Below are positions 31,756-33,041 of a stretch of DNA of 33,041 nucleotides, in pieces (within the stretch, counting starts at the first letter, position 1; each line of letters begins with the position of its first letter). The notes under the pieces were generated by a model, which made no database searches, was not told where the DNA came from, and worked only from the letters and a program-made list of their open reading frames with translations. A program made the position numbers and the translations under genes. The stretch comes from Verrucomicrobiia bacterium. GTDB lineage: Bacteria; Verrucomicrobiota; Verrucomicrobiia; Verrucomicrobiales; DEV007. Where the stretch lies: NCBI GenBank assembly GCA_020439945.1, contig JAGRPB010000052.1:1-33041 (forward strand), read 5' to 3'.

Positions 31756-32634
31756 TCAGTGCGTGGGCGCGGAGATCTTGGCTTCGCTGAGTTCGCGGCG
31801 GCGACGCTCGACGATGGAGTCGGCGATCTCGACGACCATTTCCTCCAACAACAGGCGCAGGTGACTGCCGGCGCGGTAGTCGGCGGGGGCGATGTACTTG
31901 ATGCGATCGGCGGGGCCGCTGAGCTGGTAGGCTTTGCGGAAACTGGCGCGGGTCTCGTCGTCGGGATTGTAAACAGCGATGGCGTGGCCGCCGAATTTCT
32001 TCATCACGGTGAAGCAAGGGACGTCGGTGGGACCGTCGCCGAGGTAGATCATGTTCTTGAACGGCACGGGACGCAGCTCCTCGGGCATGTGGTCGTTGAC
32101 GTCCTCGTTGGGCTCAAGCATGCCCTTGTTGATGCGGAAGAGGTACTGGGTCTTGCCGGTGTGGCTGATGACGCGCTTGGGGAAGGCGATGCGGCCGGCT
32201 TCGTCCTCGGCGAATTCACAACCAAAGATGCGCTCGACGCGCGGGGCGAGTTCGCTGCCCTCGAGCAGGGTCTTGATGCCGGAGGAAACGATGTAGTGGA
32301 CGATTTTCACCCCCATGGCGCGGTGATCGGGCTCGAGCAGGGCCTCGAGGCCGTCGAACATGTCCATGACGCCCTTGAAAAATTTCAGGTCCTTGCCGAG
32401 GGCGCGCAGGTCGGCGTTGGAGGGGCGGTCGAGCTGGAGGTAGTCGAGCATGACCTTGAGGTAGGCGAGCTCGGACTCGTAGCCGTCGGTCTCGACGAGA
32501 GTTTTGCAGCGTTTCCAGAACTCGGCGGGATTGATGCCGAACTTGGGAAAGAGCACCTCGTCCTGCATGTAGGTGGGACTGAGGGTCTGATCGTAGTCGT
32601 AAACGATCGCGATGACGTTCTGGGGCGCGGCCAT
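31756..32634 (-). CDS. HAD-family phosphoserine-phosphatase-like hydrolase
   Basis: 292-residue haloacid-dehalogenase superfamily enzyme. Motif I is VYDYDQTLS (Asp13 nucleophile, Asp15). A long helical insert (about 25-110: KFGINPAEFWKRCKTLVETDGYES...) forms the cap. Motif II is YIVSSGIKTLLEG, motif III Lys lies in FPKRVISHTGKTQYLFRINKG, motif IV is MIYLGDGPTDVPCF. The order is that of phosphoserine phosphatase-like HADs, but the cap is larger. A helical tail rich in Arg (SIVERRRRELSEAK) follows. Substrate unknown; cytoplasmic. It begins 52 bp after the epimerase gene on the same strand, and may be cotranscribed. Leader is pyrimidine-rich. Confidence 0.85.
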   Translation of the reverse strand: MAAPQNVIAIVYDYDQTLSPTYMQDEVLFPKFGINPAEFWKRCKTLVETDGYESELAYLKVMLDYLQLDRPSNADLRALGKDLKFFKGVMDMFDGLEALLEPDHRAMGVKIVHYIVSSGIKTLLEGSELAPRVERIFGCEFAEDEAGRIAFPKRVISHTGKTQYLFRINKGMLEPNEDVNDHMPEELRPVPFKNMIYLGDGPTDVPCFTVMKKFGGHAIAVYNPDDETRASFRKAYQLSGPADRIKYIAPADYRAGSHLRLLLEEMVVEIADSIVERRRRELSEAKISAPTH

Positions 32635-32686
32635 GGGTGAAACGGGTGGGACAGGAAAAACGGGTCGAATTTACCACGTTTCGGCG

Positions 32687-33041
32687 TCACTCACCAGCAA
32701 AGGCATCGGCCACGACTTCGGGAAGGCAATCGCGCAGGGCGGGCTCGAGGTCGGGAAAATCCCAGTGGAAGTCGCGCAGCCGAAGGACGGAGGGATCGAC
32801 GCGCTGACTGTTGAGAAAGAGCTGGCTCATTTCGCCGGGCGCCATTTTCAGCGCAAAGGCGGGTGTGGGCACTTTGGCGGGCCGGTCGAGGACGCGGGCG
32901 AGGGTCTCGGTGAACTCGGCATTGGTGACGGGATGCGGCGCGACGGCATTGACGGGTCCCTCGAAGACGTCGCGCTCGACGCAGGCGAGGAAGGCGCGGG
33001 CGACATCGCGGACGTGGACCCAGGACATCCACTGCTGGCCG
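32687..33041 (-). CDS. YfcH/SDR39U1-like epimerase, C-terminal part (cut by window)
   Basis: Partial gene: the frame enters from beyond the right edge. The visible part, GQQWMSWVHVRDVARAFLACVE, then GPVNAVAPHPVTNAEFTETLARVLDRPA, then FALKMAPGEMSQLFLNSQRVDPSVLRLRDFHWDFPDLEPALRD, follows the C-terminal half of TIGR01777-type epimerases (YfcH, SDR39U1) closely, including 'G-xxxMSWxHxxD' and 'NxxxPxPVTNxEF' signatures. The NAD(P)-binding Rossmann half is outside the window. ATG at 33028 is internal and not the start. Enzymatic function is unknown in general for this family. Confidence 0.88.
   Translation of the reverse strand, partial: GQQWMSWVHVRDVARAFLACVERDVFEGPVNAVAPHPVTNAEFTETLARVLDRPAKVPTPAFALKMAPGEMSQLFLNSQRVDPSVLRLRDFHWDFPDLEPALRDCLPEVVADAFAGE

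Overview
The window looks like a chromosomal segment of a Gram-negative, GC-rich, free-living bacterium, most probably a member of Verrucomicrobiota. That assignment is an inference from style: a G|FTLIEL prepilin with the long C-terminal region usual in this phylum, a small secreted protein with the 'FxHxxGxAKIxFxxLDPEIxxxYGYGxEKA' pattern common there, a sulfatase, a secreted LamG-like protein next to housekeeping genes, a TPGQG-type PGPGW protein, and almost no Shine-Dalgarno sequences. I see no rRNA, tRNA, CRISPR array, complete insertion sequence or phage gene. No gene-free stretch exceeds 300 bases.

Layout. 0-2.2 kb (+): a secreted alpha/beta hydrolase, a CpdA-like phosphoesterase and a PGPGW membrane protein. 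2.2-9.5 kb (-): a secreted hypothetical protein, typA/bipA, an MFS transporter, a prepilin-like protein with an intrinsic terminator, and glgB. 9.8-15.8 kb: a PepSY-like secreted protein, a sulfatase, an OmpA-family protein, and a tight minus-strand operon GT4 glycosyltransferase -> WcaF-like acetyltransferase -> sulfotransferase that probably builds or decorates a surface glycan. 15.8-18.8 kb: recG, a DoxX-like protein and a small membrane protein. 18.9-25.7 kb (+): a GT87-like membrane protein, a LamG-like secreted protein, trxB, an Lhr-core helicase and an SGNH hydrolase. 25.8-28.9 kb (-): a HAD hydrolase, a DnaJ-C28/DUF1992 protein, a LysR regulator and xerD. 29-33 kb: miaB, a six-CxxC zinc-ribbon membrane protein, a polytopic membrane protein, a second HAD phosphatase, and the C-terminus of a YfcH/SDR39U1-like epimerase cut by the window edge.

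The most unusual content lies between the genes. At least five families of short palindromic elements are scattered here (called A-E below). Most have the architecture of REP elements: a G-rich tetranucleotide (GTGG, GGAG, GTGA) directly followed by a 7-8 bp hairpin. Family A has five copies with compensatory stem changes (GGCAGATT/AATCTGCC versus GGCAGAAT/ATTCTGCC). Six elements sit directly at, or overlap, the 3' end of a protein gene, all in the sense orientation. In two cases the element supplies the C-terminal codons and stop: the last 15 residues of RecG, and the stop codon of the HAD gene, which is the hairpin loop itself. Several elements are paired head-to-head into larger inverted repeats (15799-15881, 25730-25795, 26820-26911, 28871-29001). 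The lhr and SGNH genes also share a 55-bp 3' end spanning their last seven codons, stop and element A.

Regulation that can be seen: two good minus-strand intrinsic terminators (after the MFS gene and after the prepilin gene), one strong hairpin between the OmpA and sulfotransferase genes, one candidate promoter, a start codon buried in a perfect hairpin, and recurrent pyrimidine-rich, SD-less leaders before ATG codons.
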